Notes under the pieces: generated by a model
Seen by the model: the letters and a program-made list of their open reading frames with translations, nothing else
Told to the model about the DNA's origin: nothing
The model's database searches: none
Assembly (NCBI RefSeq): GCF_003944765.1
Contig: NZ_RWIU01000002.1
Coordinates: forward strand, 434,001-498,000
DNA from: Hymenobacter perfusus
Lineage (GTDB): Bacteria; Bacteroidota; Bacteroidia; Cytophagales; Hymenobacteraceae
DNA: 64,000 nt
Direction of reading: 5' to 3'
Shown: positions 7,006 to 16,900 of the stretch, one piece after another
Numbering within the stretch: the first letter of the stretch is position 1
Layout of the letters: every line of letters begins with the position of its first letter
Program-made: the position numbers and the translations under genes

Positions 7006-8438
7006 TCGGGCTGCTGCTCTTGCTGACAACTCCTGCGCTGGCCCAGAACCAGCCGCCGGCTGTGTCGCTGGCGCAGGTGATTGAGTTGGCGCTCAGCCAG
7101 TCGGCGGTGGCGCAGCAGGCCGCCACCAGCCGCGACCAAAGCTACTGGCAGTGGCGCGGCTACCAGGCAAACTACCGGCCGCAGCTGGGACTGCAGGGTA
7201 CGCTGCCCGGTTTCAGCCGCGCCGTGACGCCCGTGGTGCAGCCTGATGGTACCACTGACTTCCGGGCCGTGCGCATCAATAACTCCAACCTGGCCCTGAC
7301 GCTCACCCAGAACATCGGCCGCACCGGCGGGCAGGTGTTCGTGGCCTCCGAGCTGCAGCGGTTCGATGATTTCAACGGGGGCCTGAAGCGCTACAACAAC
7401 CAGCCCGTAGCCATCGGCCTCACCCAGCCGCTGGGTTCCTTCAACAACCTGAAATGGGCTCGCCGCCTGGAGCCGCTGCGCTACCAGGAAAGCCAGCGGC
7501 TGTACGTGGAGGAGCGCGAAACCATTGCCCAGCGCGTAACGGAGCTGTATTTTGATGTGCTGCAGCAGCAGGTAAACGCTGAGGTAGCCAGCCAGAACGT
7601 GCAGGCCAACGAGGAGCTGCTTCGCATCGGGCAGGAGCGGTACCAACTCGGCCGCCTCTCCCAGAGCGACGTGCTGCGGCTGGAGCTGAACCTGCTGAAC
7701 GCCCGCCAGGCCGTGGCCCAGGGCCAGCTCGATGCCCAGAACGCCGCCGTGGAACTCCAGATGTACACCGGGCTGCCGGCGGAGCAGCTGCGCCTCGCGG
7801 TGCCGGAAGCTGCACCGCGGCTGGCCGTGCCGGCGGGCCGGGCCCTGGCCGAGGCGCAGCAGCACCGCAGCGTGGTGCTGGCGTTCCGTCGGCGGTTGCT
7901 GGAAGCCGAGCGGACCGTGGCCCTGGCCCGGGGCAGCACTGGCTTTCAGGCCACGCTGGCCGCCAACCTGGGCTATGTAAACCAGGCCAGCAACCTCTGG
8001 GACACCTACGCCGCCCTGCAGAACCAGCAGCAGGTCCGCCTCACGTTCGCGCTGCCGCTCGTGGATTGGGGCCGGCAGAAATCCATCATCAAAACCGCCG
8101 AGCTGACCCGCCGCCAGGTGCAAACCGATGTGGCCCAGGAAGAAGCCAGCTTTGCGCTCAGCGTGGAGGTACAGGCCGCCCAGCTCAGCACCCTGGCCGG
8201 GCAATTGGCCCTCACGGCCCGCGCCGATACGCTGGCGCAGCAGCGCTACGCCATTGCCCAGGCCACCTATAAAGTGGGCCGCATCAGCCTCACCGACCTC
8301 ACCATTGCTTCCGCCGAAAAGGACCAGGCCCGCCGCACCTACATCTTGGCCCTGCGTGCCGCCTGGGTGGCCCACTACCGCCTGCGCGCCCTTACCCTCT
8401 ACGACTTCGAGCGGCAGCAGCCACTGGCCGCGCAGTAG
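6990..8438 (+). CDS. TolC-family outer membrane efflux protein
   Basis: The protein has the TolC organisation: two similar halves of long helices and strands (QNIGRTGGQVF; EANLGY-type repeats; QVRLTFALPLVDWGRQKS) and many Gln/Ala-rich coiled segments. The start chosen is GTG at 6990, which gives a clean signal peptide (MSRLYIGLLLLLTTPALA then QNQ) and 482 residues. An ATG at 6855 opens the same frame six bases after the adaptor stop, but it would put 45 odd residues, encoded by a repeat element, before the signal peptide. Thus either the inserted repeat provides the start, or the protein carries an unusual N-terminal extension. It works with the adjacent adaptor and ABC genes. Confidence 0.85.
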   Translation: MSRLYIGLLLLLTTPALAQNQPPAVSLAQVIELALSQSAVAQQAATSRDQSYWQWRGYQANYRPQLGLQGTLPGFSRAVTPVVQPDGTTDFRAVRINNSNLALTLTQNIGRTGGQVFVASELQRFDDFNGGLKRYNNQPVAIGLTQPLGSFNNLKWARRLEPLRYQESQRLYVEERETIAQRVTELYFDVLQQQVNAEVASQNVQANEELLRIGQERYQLGRLSQSDVLRLELNLLNARQAVAQGQLDAQNAAVELQMYTGLPAEQLRLAVPEAAPRLAVPAGRALAEAQQHRSVVLAFRRRLLEAERTVALARGSTGFQATLAANLGYVNQASNLWDTYAALQNQQQVRLTFALPLVDWGRQKSIIKTAELTRRQVQTDVAQEEASFALSVEVQAAQLSTLAGQLALTARADTLAQQRYAIAQATYKVGRISLTDLTIASAEKDQARRTYILALRAAWVAHYRLRALTLYDFERQQPLAAQ

Positions 8439-8442
8439 TGCC

Positions 8443-8556
8443 CCGGTCCGGCGGCTGCAAGCCGTCGGGCCGGTTGAAGTCAGCTGACGCCCGAACGACG
8501 ACGCAACAGCGTCAGCTTGCGGCAACCGGCCCGACGGCTTCCAGCCGCCGGACCGG
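8443..8556. repeat. REPIN-like inverted repeat, family A, copy 2
   Basis: This 114-bp copy starts four bases after the TolC-like stop codon. Its arms read CCGGTCCGGCGGCTGCAAGC at the left and the complement with one or two changes at the right. The centre (AAGTCAGCTGACGCC...) differs from the other copies. Bases 8557-8754 follow before the ABC gene, with no gene or clear terminator. Confidence 0.85.
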
Positions 8557-8754
8557 CACCCCCGAAACGGCTGCAACCGAACACCGTGTCCGAAATCGGA
8601 CATATTTTGCGAGGGGCGGAAGAATGAAATGGCGTGTAAGTGATTGACTGAATGAATCTTGAATAATTGGCACTTGGCTTGGCTAGGGTACCGTACTCCG
8701 GCCCGCCGACTGCCCGCAACCGGACAACTTCCGCAACCTCTCCCGACTACTCCC

Positions 8755-9486
<732 letters not shown>

Positions 9487-9495
9487 GACGTCACT

Positions 9496-9624
9496 GTCTG
9501 ACCTTCATGCTTGATCTGGCGTACGCTTGCCGAAGCATCTCTACCGCTTTGTTGCAAGGCTATTTGATTAGTCAGAGGTAGAGATGCTTCGACTGCGGCT
9601 ACGCCTTCGCTCAGCATGACAGAC
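9496..9624. repeat. Inverted repeat, family C, copy 1
   Basis: Imperfect arms (GTCTGACCTTCATGC... and ...CTCAGCATGACAGAC) enclose a shared core CGAAGCATCTCTACC / GGTAGAGATGCTTCG. The same core words (ATGCTGAGC, CGAAGCATCT) return at 13653-13710 and 60981-61135. It fills the gap between the ABC ATPase and the first permease. Confidence 0.75.
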
Positions 9625-9668
9625 TACATGCCCAGCATGACGGGTCCTTACTCTTTAACTGAAACTAC

Positions 9669-10949
9669 ATGCTACTTTCTTACCTCAAACTTGCCTGGAA
9701 AGTCCTGCTGCGCCGTAGGTTTTTCACGTTTATCAACCTGTTCGGCGTGAGCTTTACGCTGATGATTCTGCTGGTGGTGATGGCCCTGGTAGACCACGTT
9801 GTGGGGCCCAACATGCCGGAAAAGCGCATCGACCGGATGCTGTTCGTGAATACCATCCGGCAGGAGATGATGGACGGCCACGGCTGGATGAACCGGCCCG
9901 CCAGCGTGCATTTCGTGGATACCTACATCCGCCGGATGAAGACGCCGGAGAAAGTCGCCATGACGTCGAATGTGTACGATGCCACGGCCTTCACCAACAA
10001 CGGCCTGCTCCCGCTGGACGTCCGCTACACCGATGGGAATTTCTGGCAGATCATGGACTTTGAGTTTGTGGATGGGCGGGCGTTCAGTGGGGCCGAGGTG
10101 GCCCAGGCCCAGCGCGTCTGCGTCATCAACGAAGCCACGGCCCGCAGCTACTTCGGCACCGCCGACGTGGTGGGGCGCACCATCGAGGTAGACCTGAAAC
10201 GCTACCGCGTGGCCGGCGTGGTGCGCAACGTATCGGCGGTGCACATTGCCTCCTATGCCGATGTGTGGGTGCCCTACACGCTGAGCCCCTCCCTGGTGCG
10301 CGACAACAGTATCGGGGGCGAATTTCTGGTGGTGCTGCTGGCACCCACGGCGGCGGCGGCCCCGGCCATGCGCGAGGAATACCGCCAGATGATGCAGCGC
10401 GTGGAAATCCCGAATCCCAAGGAAGTGAAGGCCATCTATTCCTACGCCGACCCCATGCTGGCCACTTTCACCCGCGCCCTTCACATCACCCGGGCCGTGG
10501 GCTCCGGCAACTCCCAGACCCTGGACAACGACAACGTGGGCGCTTTCTACCTGATTTGTACCCTCATGGGGCTGCTGTTTATGCTGCTGCCGGCCCTGAA
10601 CCTCGTGAACCTGAACGTGACGCGCATTCTGGAGCGCTCCGGCGAGATTGGGGTCCGCAAGGCTTTCGGGGCCACGGGCCGCAACCTGGTGGGGCAGTTT
10701 CTGGTGGAAAACGTGGTGCTGGCCGTAGTGGGCGGGCTGTTGGGCCTAGGCCTGGCCGCCGGGGCGCTGGCCCTGCTCAACGAGGCCCACGTGGTAGCCT
10801 ACGCCCAGTTCAGCCTAAGCTGGCGGGTGTTTGGCTGGGGGCTGGGGCTGGCCCTGCTGTTCGGGCTGATGAGCGGCGTGTACCCCGCCTGGAAAATGTC
10901 GCGCCTCAACCCCGTAGTGGCCCTGCGCGGCAGCGGCGAGCAGAAATAG
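9669..10949 (+). CDS. FtsX/MacB-type ABC permease 1
   Basis: The 426-residue permease has an N-terminal membrane segment (about residues 20-45), a periplasmic MacB core-like domain (about 46-285) and three C-terminal membrane segments (about 295-320, 350-375, 390-410). The FtsX hallmark RSGEIGVRKAFGATGRNLV lies just after the second membrane segment, and the C-terminus NPVVALRG is typical. It lacks a fused ATPase domain, so it depends on the ATPase upstream. It probably forms a heterodimer with the next gene, whose start is 27 bases downstream. Confidence 0.9.
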   Translation: MLLSYLKLAWKVLLRRRFFTFINLFGVSFTLMILLVVMALVDHVVGPNMPEKRIDRMLFVNTIRQEMMDGHGWMNRPASVHFVDTYIRRMKTPEKVAMTSNVYDATAFTNNGLLPLDVRYTDGNFWQIMDFEFVDGRAFSGAEVAQAQRVCVINEATARSYFGTADVVGRTIEVDLKRYRVAGVVRNVSAVHIASYADVWVPYTLSPSLVRDNSIGGEFLVVLLAPTAAAAPAMREEYRQMMQRVEIPNPKEVKAIYSYADPMLATFTRALHITRAVGSGNSQTLDNDNVGAFYLICTLMGLLFMLLPALNLVNLNVTRILERSGEIGVRKAFGATGRNLVGQFLVENVVLAVVGGLLGLGLAAGALALLNEAHVVAYAQFSLSWRVFGWGLGLALLFGLMSGVYPAWKMSRLNPVVALRGSGEQK

Positions 10950-10976
10950 AACGTCACCTCATCACCACCTGGCCTC

Positions 10977-12176
10977 ATGCTTCGTCATCTGTTCAAACTT
11001 ATCTGGAACCGTAAGCGCAACAACCTGCTGCTGGTGTCAGAAATATTCTTCTCGTTCGTCGTGCTGTTTGCCGTGGGCACCATGCTCATCACCTTCGGCA
11101 CCAACTTCCTGGCCCCCCACGGCTTCGATTACCAGCAGGTGTGGCGGCTCGAAATCAGGGCCGGCCAGAACGAAACCATGCCCCGCACCGAGCTGGACGA
11201 GGTGCTGCGCCAGGTGCAGGCTCTGCCCGGTGTCCGGCAGGTGGCCCTCGCCAGCGACAATATGCCCTTTATCTTTCGCACCAATACGTCCGCGTTCAGC
11301 TACCAGGGCCGGAAATCGGAGCAGTCGAACATATACGACACCGACGACCACTACGCCCAGGTGATGGGGCTGCAGCTGCGCGAAGGCCGCTGGTTTGCCA
11401 AGGCCGACGACGGCAGCCACCACCGGCCGGTAGTCATCAGCCAGGATTTGCGCCAAACCCTGTTCGGCAACGAGCCGGCCCTGGGCAAAATCTTCTCCTG
11501 GGCCGAGCCCGGCCCCGACATCAAGCCCGAAGACCAGTTTCAGGTGACGGGCGTGGTGGACAACGTGCGGATGGAAAACGACTTCGGGCCGGCCGTGCCC
11601 TCCATGTGGATTCGCCTGCTGCCGTTTGACTCCACCCGCTGGGAAACGGCCAACGTGGTGGTACGCGTGGCCCCTGGCTCCGGCGGCGAACTGCAGGAGA
11701 AAATAGCCCGCACCGTGGCCGGCGTCACGCGCCAGTGGACCACCATGGTGCGCGTGGTGGACGAGGACCGCCTGCACAAGCGCCGCTACACCATTGTGCC
11801 GGTGGCGGGGCTGGCCCTGGTGAGCCTGTTTCTGATTGTGAACGTGGCCCTGGGTTTGTTTGGCGTACTGTGGTACAACATCAGTCAGCGCCGGGCCGAA
11901 ATAGGCCTGCGCCGGGCGATGGGCGCAACCGGCTCGGCCATCAGCCGGCAGTTTCTGGGCGAAATGCTGGTCGTCAGCACGCTGGGGGTGGTGCTGGGCT
12001 GTTTGCTGGCGGTGCAGTTTCCGCTGCTGGGCGTGTTTGACCTGCCCCCGAAGTTCTACCTGGCCGGTATTGCGGTAGCGGGCGTGGCCGTGTACCTAAT
12101 CACGGCGCTGTGCGCCTTCTACCCCAGCCGGCTGGCGGCCGGCATCCATCCGGCCGTGGCGCTGCGGGAAGAATAA
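10977..12176 (+). CDS. FtsX/MacB-type ABC permease 2
   Basis: The 399-residue paralogue of the preceding permease has the same plan: an N-terminal membrane helix (about 15-40), a periplasmic domain, and three C-terminal helices with the SQRRAEIGLRRAMGATGSAI motif and a HPAVALREE end. Two unequal permeases with one soluble ATPase indicate a heterodimeric mechanotransmission-type ABC complex like MacB. The exported molecule cannot be named. It lies 27 bp after permease 1 and 63 bp before the response regulator, which implies one transcription unit. Confidence 0.9.
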   Translation: MLRHLFKLIWNRKRNNLLLVSEIFFSFVVLFAVGTMLITFGTNFLAPHGFDYQQVWRLEIRAGQNETMPRTELDEVLRQVQALPGVRQVALASDNMPFIFRTNTSAFSYQGRKSEQSNIYDTDDHYAQVMGLQLREGRWFAKADDGSHHRPVVISQDLRQTLFGNEPALGKIFSWAEPGPDIKPEDQFQVTGVVDNVRMENDFGPAVPSMWIRLLPFDSTRWETANVVVRVAPGSGGELQEKIARTVAGVTRQWTTMVRVVDEDRLHKRRYTIVPVAGLALVSLFLIVNVALGLFGVLWYNISQRRAEIGLRRAMGATGSAISRQFLGEMLVVSTLGVVLGCLLAVQFPLLGVFDLPPKFYLAGIAVAGVAVYLITALCAFYPSRLAAGIHPAVALREE

Positions 12177-12239
12177 CGCCTGAAAAAGAGCCTGCCCGCC
12201 CAGATTTGTCTGCCGATTTCCGTCCTTCGCCCCCGAGTT

Positions 12240-13622
12240 ATGATACTGATTGCCGACGACGACCTGGCCGTGCGCACTTCGCTGGGGCTGCTGCTGAAGC
12301 AGGCCGGCTACGCGACGCGCGCCGTGGCTACGCCGGAGGCCGTGCTGGCCGCCGTGCAGGAAACGCTGCCCCGCCTGCTGCTCCTGGATATGAACTTCTC
12401 CCTCGACACCAGCGGCCACGACGGCCTGGAGCTGCTGGCCCAGCTGAAGCGCCTGTACCCCGCGCTGCCCGTTGTGCTGATAACCGGCTGGGGCAGCATC
12501 ACGCTGGCCGTGGAAGGCATGAAAGCCGGCGCCGCCGAGTTCATCACCAAGCCCTGGAACAACGACGCCCTGCTGCAAACCATCCGGACCATTCTTCGCC
12601 TGCACGAGCCGGACGCCGAAACCGACCCCACTGGCCTCAGCCGCCGCCAGCTGGACCGGCAGTATGATTTCCGGGCCATTGTGGGGCAGGATGCGCGCCT
12701 GCTGCAGGTGCTGCGCAATGTGGGCCAGGTAGCCGCCACCGATGCCTCGGTGCTGATTGAGGGCGAATCGGGGACGGGCAAGGAGCTGATTGCGGAAGCT
12801 GTGCACCAGAACAGCCAGCGCCGGCGGCAGCCCTTCGTGAAGGTGAACCTGGGCGGTATTTCCGCTTCCCTGTTTGAAAGTGAGATGTTCGGGCACCGGC
12901 GCGGGGCCTTCACCGACGCCAAAACCGACCGGGTCGGCCGCTTCGAGTTGGCCAACGGCGGCACCATCTTCCTGGATGAAATCGGGGAGCTGGATTTGAG
13001 CAGCCAGGTGAAGCTGCTGCGCGTGCTCCAGGACCGCACCTACGAGGTGCTCGGCGACAGTAAGCCCCGCCGCCTGGATATCCGCGTGATTTGTGCCACT
13101 AACCGCAACCTCACCGAAATGGTGCAGCAGGGCCGCTTCCGGGAGGATCTGTTTTACCGCATCAACCTGATTACGGTGCGCCTGCCCGCCCTGCGCGAAC
13201 GGCCCGAGGATATTCCGCTGCTGGTGCAGCACTTCGTGGACGGGCTGCGCGCCACTTACCACCGCCCGGCCCTGAAGGTGGGCACCCGCGCCCGCCACTG
13301 GCTGCAGGAGCAGCCGCTGCCGGGCAACATCCGGGAGCTGAAAAACCTGGTGGAGCGCGCCGTGCTGGTCTCGGGCAAGGACGAGCTCGGCCCCGATGAC
13401 TTTCAGGCCCAGTTTCAGCCTACCCCGGCGCGTATTCCGGAGCCGGGCGAACTACCGGAACCCGGTACCATCACCCTCGACGAGCTGGAAGCCCGCATGA
13501 TCCGCCGCACCCTGGAGCACTACGGCGGCAACATCAGCCGCGTAGCCAAAGCCCTGGGCCTGAGCCGCGGCGCCCTCTACCGCCGGCTGGAGAAATATGC
13601 TATTCCGTTCGATGCGGAGTAG
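12240..13622 (+). CDS. Sigma54-dependent response regulator (NtrC family)
   Basis: The 460-residue protein has an N-terminal receiver (acidic pocket at Asp6-Asp8, phospho-acceptor Asp50, Lys104 in ITKPW), an AAA+ domain (Walker A GESGTGKE at 175-182, Walker B FLDEIGEL) and a C-terminal Fis-type helix-turn-helix (ISRVAKALGLSRGALYRRL). The sigma54-contact loop reads GAFTDA (222-227) instead of the canonical GAFTGA, a variant found in other regulators. It sits between the efflux genes and its probable kinase. It most likely activates this operon from a sigma54 promoter, but I did not find a convincing -24/-12 site. Confidence 0.92.
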   Translation: MILIADDDLAVRTSLGLLLKQAGYATRAVATPEAVLAAVQETLPRLLLLDMNFSLDTSGHDGLELLAQLKRLYPALPVVLITGWGSITLAVEGMKAGAAEFITKPWNNDALLQTIRTILRLHEPDAETDPTGLSRRQLDRQYDFRAIVGQDARLLQVLRNVGQVAATDASVLIEGESGTGKELIAEAVHQNSQRRRQPFVKVNLGGISASLFESEMFGHRRGAFTDAKTDRVGRFELANGGTIFLDEIGELDLSSQVKLLRVLQDRTYEVLGDSKPRRLDIRVICATNRNLTEMVQQGRFREDLFYRINLITVRLPALRERPEDIPLLVQHFVDGLRATYHRPALKVGTRARHWLQEQPLPGNIRELKNLVERAVLVSGKDELGPDDFQAQFQPTPARIPEPGELPEPGTITLDELEARMIRRTLEHYGGNISRVAKALGLSRGALYRRLEKYAIPFDAE

Positions 13623-13652
13623 GAGGGAAGCGAGCCACCGGCAACCCCAGAA

Positions 13653-13710
13653 CGTCATGCTGAGCGGATAAACCACGTCATGCTGAGCTTGTCGAAGCAT
13701 CTTTACCGCT
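13653..13710. repeat. Family C repeat, solitary arms (copy 2)
   Basis: Two direct copies of CGTCATGCTGAGC (starting 13653 and 13676) lie in tandem. The second continues into CTTGTCGAAGCATCTTTACC, the same arm seen at 61019 and in diverged form at 9496. No matching inverted arm follows. Confidence 0.7.
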
Positions 13711-13741
13711 GGCTAATTATTCGCAGCGGTTTCCTGAACGA

Positions 13742-13830
13742 TGTAGAGACGCGACACTTCGCGTCTCCTCGTTGAACGATAAGCGTTGGGGCGGCGCGGA
13801 CGACGAGACGCTAAGTGTCGCGTCTCTACA
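13742..13830. repeat. REPIN-like inverted repeat, family B, copy 2
   Basis: This 89-bp element begins TGTAGAGACGCGACACTTCG and ends with its inverted counterpart (AGTGTCGCGTCTCTACA). Each end folds into a GAGACGC hairpin. It sits 24 bp before the histidine kinase ATG and so within its leader. Confidence 0.88.
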
Positions 13831-13853
13831 CCCTACTTCCCTGAATCCTATTC

Positions 13854-15152
13854 ATGACCCTGCGCCTGAAATTCCTGCTGTTCGTGACCATCATCCACGC
13901 CGTACTCATTGTGCTGGCCGGCCAGATGATGCGCACCAATGCCCCGCTGTTTGTGGCGCTGGAAGTTTTGCTGCTGGTCAGCATCTTCTTCACGGTGCAG
14001 CTGTATCGGGGCTTCGTGCGGCCGTTTCAGCTGATTGCAGCCGGCACGGAAGCCATTCGGGCCAAGGACTTCTCCATGAAATTTGTGCCCGTGGGACAGC
14101 ACGAAATGGACCAGCTCATTGAAGTGTACAACCACATGATTGATGAGCTGCGGCAGGAGCGGGTCACGCAGCACGAGAAAAGCTACCTGCTCGAAAGCCT
14201 GATCCGGGCGTCGCCGGCCGGGGTGCTGCTGCTGTCCTTCGATGGGCGAATTGAAGGGGTGAACCCCGCCGCCGAGCGGATGCTGGGCCTGCCCACGGCG
14301 GCACTGCTGGGCCTGCCGCCCGCGGCCGTGCCCGGCAACTGGGGCCCGGCCCTGGCGTCGCTGGCCGGGCAGGGGCCGCAGGTAGTGCAGCTTTCGGGGC
14401 TGCAGACGTACCGGGCGCACTGTTCCCGGTTTGTGGACCGGGGCTTCACGCGCCAGTTTATCGTGCTGGAAGAGCTGACGCAGGAGCTGATCCGACAGGA
14501 GAAAAAGGCCTACGAGAAGCTGATTCGGATGATGTCGCACGAAATCAACAACTCCATCGGAGCCATTAACTCCATTCTCCAAAGCTTCCACCACTACACC
14601 CCCCAGCTGCAGCCCCAGGACCGCCCCGATTTTCAGGAAGCCCTTGAGGTTTCTATCGGCCGCAACACCCACCTGGCCAACTTCATTGCCAATTTCGCCA
14701 CCCTCGTGCGCCTGCCGCCGCCCCAGCGGCAGCCCACCGACGTGCACGAGCTGCTGCGCACCACGGCGCGCCTGCTGCAGGTGCAGGCGGAGCGCCGCCA
14801 CATCCGGTGGCACTGGGAATTGACTGCTGGCCCGCTGCTGGTTGACCTCGACCCGCTACAGATAGAGCAGGTGTTGCTTAACATCAGCAAAAACGCCCTC
14901 GAAGCCATTGGGGAAGCGGGCAACATCTGGGTGCGCACCAGCCAGGAACCCGCGCAGCTCATCCTCGAAAACGACGGCCCCGGCCTGGCCCCCGAGGTGC
15001 AGCGCCGCCTGTTCACGCCCTTCTTCAGCACCAAGCGCGACGGTCAGGGCATCGGCCTCACTCTCACCCGCGATATCCTGCTGCAACACGGCTTCCGGTT
15101 TCAGCTGCAAACCCAGGAAAACGGCCGCACGGCGTTTACCATCTGGCTGTAA
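13854..15152 (+). CDS. Sensor histidine kinase of the efflux two-component pair
   Basis: The 432-residue kinase has two adjoining N-terminal membrane helices (about 8-25 and 33-50) with almost no periplasmic loop, a HAMP-like linker, a PAS-like domain (about 112-205), an H-box with His229 in MMSHEINNSIG, an N-box NISKNALEAIGEAG and G-boxes NDGPGLAPE and GQGIGLTLTRDI. The HEINNS H-box is typical of kinases paired with NtrC-type regulators. The near-absence of a periplasmic sensor suggests it detects a signal in the membrane or cytoplasm. It is separated from the regulator gene by about 230 bp of repeats. Confidence 0.9.
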   Translation: MTLRLKFLLFVTIIHAVLIVLAGQMMRTNAPLFVALEVLLLVSIFFTVQLYRGFVRPFQLIAAGTEAIRAKDFSMKFVPVGQHEMDQLIEVYNHMIDELRQERVTQHEKSYLLESLIRASPAGVLLLSFDGRIEGVNPAAERMLGLPTAALLGLPPAAVPGNWGPALASLAGQGPQVVQLSGLQTYRAHCSRFVDRGFTRQFIVLEELTQELIRQEKKAYEKLIRMMSHEINNSIGAINSILQSFHHYTPQLQPQDRPDFQEALEVSIGRNTHLANFIANFATLVRLPPPQRQPTDVHELLRTTARLLQVQAERRHIRWHWELTAGPLLVDLDPLQIEQVLLNISKNALEAIGEAGNIWVRTSQEPAQLILENDGPGLAPEVQRRLFTPFFSTKRDGQGIGLTLTRDILLQHGFRFQLQTQENGRTAFTIWL

Positions 15153-15156
15153 CTCA

Positions 15157-15269
15157 CCGGTCCGGCGGCCGAAGGTCGTCGGACCGGTTGCCGTCTGGTC
15201 CGTCCGAACAATGACGTAACACCATCAGCTTACGTCAACCGGCCCGACGGCCTTTGACCGCCGGACCGG
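15157..15269. repeat. REPIN-like inverted repeat, family A, copy 3
   Basis: This 113-bp copy starts four bases after the kinase stop and ends four bases before the stop codon of the convergent YwqK-like gene. Its left arm diverges from the others (GGCCGAAGGTCGTC in place of GGCTGCAAGCCGTC). It could also act as a bidirectional terminator between the convergent genes. Confidence 0.8.
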
Positions 15270-15273
15270 TGGG

Positions 15274-16731
15274 TTACTTCCGTTTGACGGGGGCGGCGGG
15301 TTTGCGGTTGGGCATGGGGCGCACGGCCGGGGCGGGGGCGCCGGCGGGTACTACTTGGCCGTTGCGGAAGGTTTTCTTTTCCTGCACCGTGCTGCCATCC
15401 GGCCCGAAATACGTCCAGACGCCCGATTCCTTGCCGTTGCGGAAGGTGCCGGTTACTTCGGCGGTGCCGTCTTCGCGCAGCTGGCGAAAGGCGCCGGTTT
15501 TGAGGCCTTTCACGTAGGTGACTTCGGTTTTGAGCTTGCCCGAGGGGTAGAACTCCTGGCTCAGGCCGGTGGGCCGGCCGGCCTCATACACCAGCTTGCT
15601 TTGCAGCGCGCCGGTGGGGTAGTAGGTCAGCTGCTCGCCCACCAGCTTGCCGTTCAGGTAGGTCTCCTGCTTCTGCAACTGCTTGCCGCCCACGTGAAAC
15701 GTGCGCCACTGGCCGTTGGGCTGCCCGTTTTTGTATTGCTGCTCGCCCTTGGCCATACCGTCCTCGTAGTACAGCGTGATGCGCCGGTCGCGGCCCTGGT
15801 TGCTGTATTCCGTCTTCTGCTCCGTCTTGCCCGATTCGTATAAGTCCAGCTGCGTGCCGGTGAGCACGCCCTGGCGGTAGGTCTGGGTGCTTTTTACAGC
15901 TCCGCTTTCGTAGTAGGATTTGGCGGGACCATCGAGGTTGCTGGTGCCGCCGGCCAGACTCTTGGCCTGCTTGGTGAGGTCGTCGGCCAGCGGATTTTTC
16001 ACGGCCCGGCCTACCAGCGTAGCGGGGGCGTAGGTTCCCTCGGTGCGCAACTTGCCCGAGCGGTAGTAGCTGCGGTAGCTGCCCCGGCCGGTACGGTCGG
16101 CCTGCACGTCGGTTTCCAGCTGCCCGTTGTCGTAGTAGGTTTTGTAGGGGCCGGCCAGCAGCCCTTTGCTGTACACGCCTTCACTCTGCAGCTGGCCGTT
16201 CTCGTAGTAAGTTTTGGCCGGACCGCTGGCCTGGCCGTTCTGGTAGGTTACCTCGGCCCGGGGCTTGCCCGAGGGGTACAACTCCCGAATAACGCCGGCC
16301 GGCTGCCCGTTGGTGAGGGTGGTTTCCAGCTTGATTTCCCCGTTGGGATGAAAGTAGCGCAGCGTGCCGGTAGGCTGATCTTCCTCGTAGGTGCCTTCCT
16401 GGGCCAGCTTGCCGTTGTCGTAGTAGGTTTTGAACGGCCCCTGACGTACGCCCTGCTGGTAGGTGACTTCCAGTCGTCGGCCCCCGTTGGGGTGAAACTC
16501 CACGTAGGCCGAGTCGCGCTTGCCGTCGGTGTAGCGCGTCTGGGCCTCCAGCTTGCCGGAGTAGTAAAACCGCTTGTACGGCCCCTGCATCACGGTGTCA
16601 GCCGCCACCAGGGCCGAGTATACTTCGCGCTTATGCACGTTGGTGGAATCAAAATACGTCGTGAGCCGACGCAGCTTTTGGGCGTGAGCAGCAGTGGAGA
16701 GCAGGAGCAGGGCAAGCGTAATTCGTTTCAT
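15274..16731 (-). CDS. Secreted YwqK/MORN-variant repeat protein
   Basis: The 485-residue protein has a signal peptide (MKRITLALLLLSTAAHA, cut before QKL) and then about 15 tandem repeats of roughly 23 residues built on YYxNGxLxxExxYxxGxxxGxxxxY, the MORN-variant pattern. Databases often label these toxin-antitoxin system YwqK family antitoxin, but no toxin gene is adjacent and the protein is exported, so that label says little. The C-terminus is proline/lysine-rich (PAPAVRPMPNRKPAAPVKRK). Such proteins form elongated beta solenoids, probably in the periplasm or on the surface; the function is unknown. Confidence 0.8.
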   Translation of the reverse strand: MKRITLALLLLSTAAHAQKLRRLTTYFDSTNVHKREVYSALVAADTVMQGPYKRFYYSGKLEAQTRYTDGKRDSAYVEFHPNGGRRLEVTYQQGVRQGPFKTYYDNGKLAQEGTYEEDQPTGTLRYFHPNGEIKLETTLTNGQPAGVIRELYPSGKPRAEVTYQNGQASGPAKTYYENGQLQSEGVYSKGLLAGPYKTYYDNGQLETDVQADRTGRGSYRSYYRSGKLRTEGTYAPATLVGRAVKNPLADDLTKQAKSLAGGTSNLDGPAKSYYESGAVKSTQTYRQGVLTGTQLDLYESGKTEQKTEYSNQGRDRRITLYYEDGMAKGEQQYKNGQPNGQWRTFHVGGKQLQKQETYLNGKLVGEQLTYYPTGALQSKLVYEAGRPTGLSQEFYPSGKLKTEVTYVKGLKTGAFRQLREDGTAEVTGTFRNGKESGVWTYFGPDGSTVQEKKTFRNGQVVPAGAPAPAVRPMPNRKPAAPVKRK

Positions 16732-16753
16732 AGCCGCAAGAACGGGAGAAAGC

Positions 16754-16787
16754 CAAAAGTATTTTTTGCGCCGGCTGTTAGCACAAG
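16754..16787 (-). promoter_or_regulatory. Bacteroidota-type promoter of the YwqK-like gene
   Basis: Read on the minus strand, a -33-like TTG (16784-16786) is followed after 22 bp by the -7 box TACTTTTG (16754-16761), matching TTTG-N17-23-TAnnTTTG. The -7 box ends 22 bp before the start codon. Confidence 0.55.
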
Positions 16788-16813
16788 TTCAGCCAGTAGC
16801 CAAGCCGCACACA

Positions 16814-16845
16814 AAAGCCCTGCCGCAAAACTGCAGCAGGGCTTT
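16814..16845 (-). terminator. Terminator of the thiolase gene
   Basis: Ten-base arms AAAGCCCTGC / GCAGGGCTTT enclose a 12-nt loop. On the minus strand the stem is followed by TTGTG. It lies about 55 bp past the thiolase stop. Confidence 0.75.
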
Positions 16846-16900
16846 CGGGTAAATGTCAGCACGAATCTGTGAAATCCAAAAAGTCGGCTGAATACGTGTC

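Noticed and set aside
8659..8754. N-terminal extension of the ABC ATPase from ATG 8659
   Set aside because: The 32 residues are Pro/Arg-rich, unlike MacB/LolD ATPases, and ATG 8755 gives the expected length.
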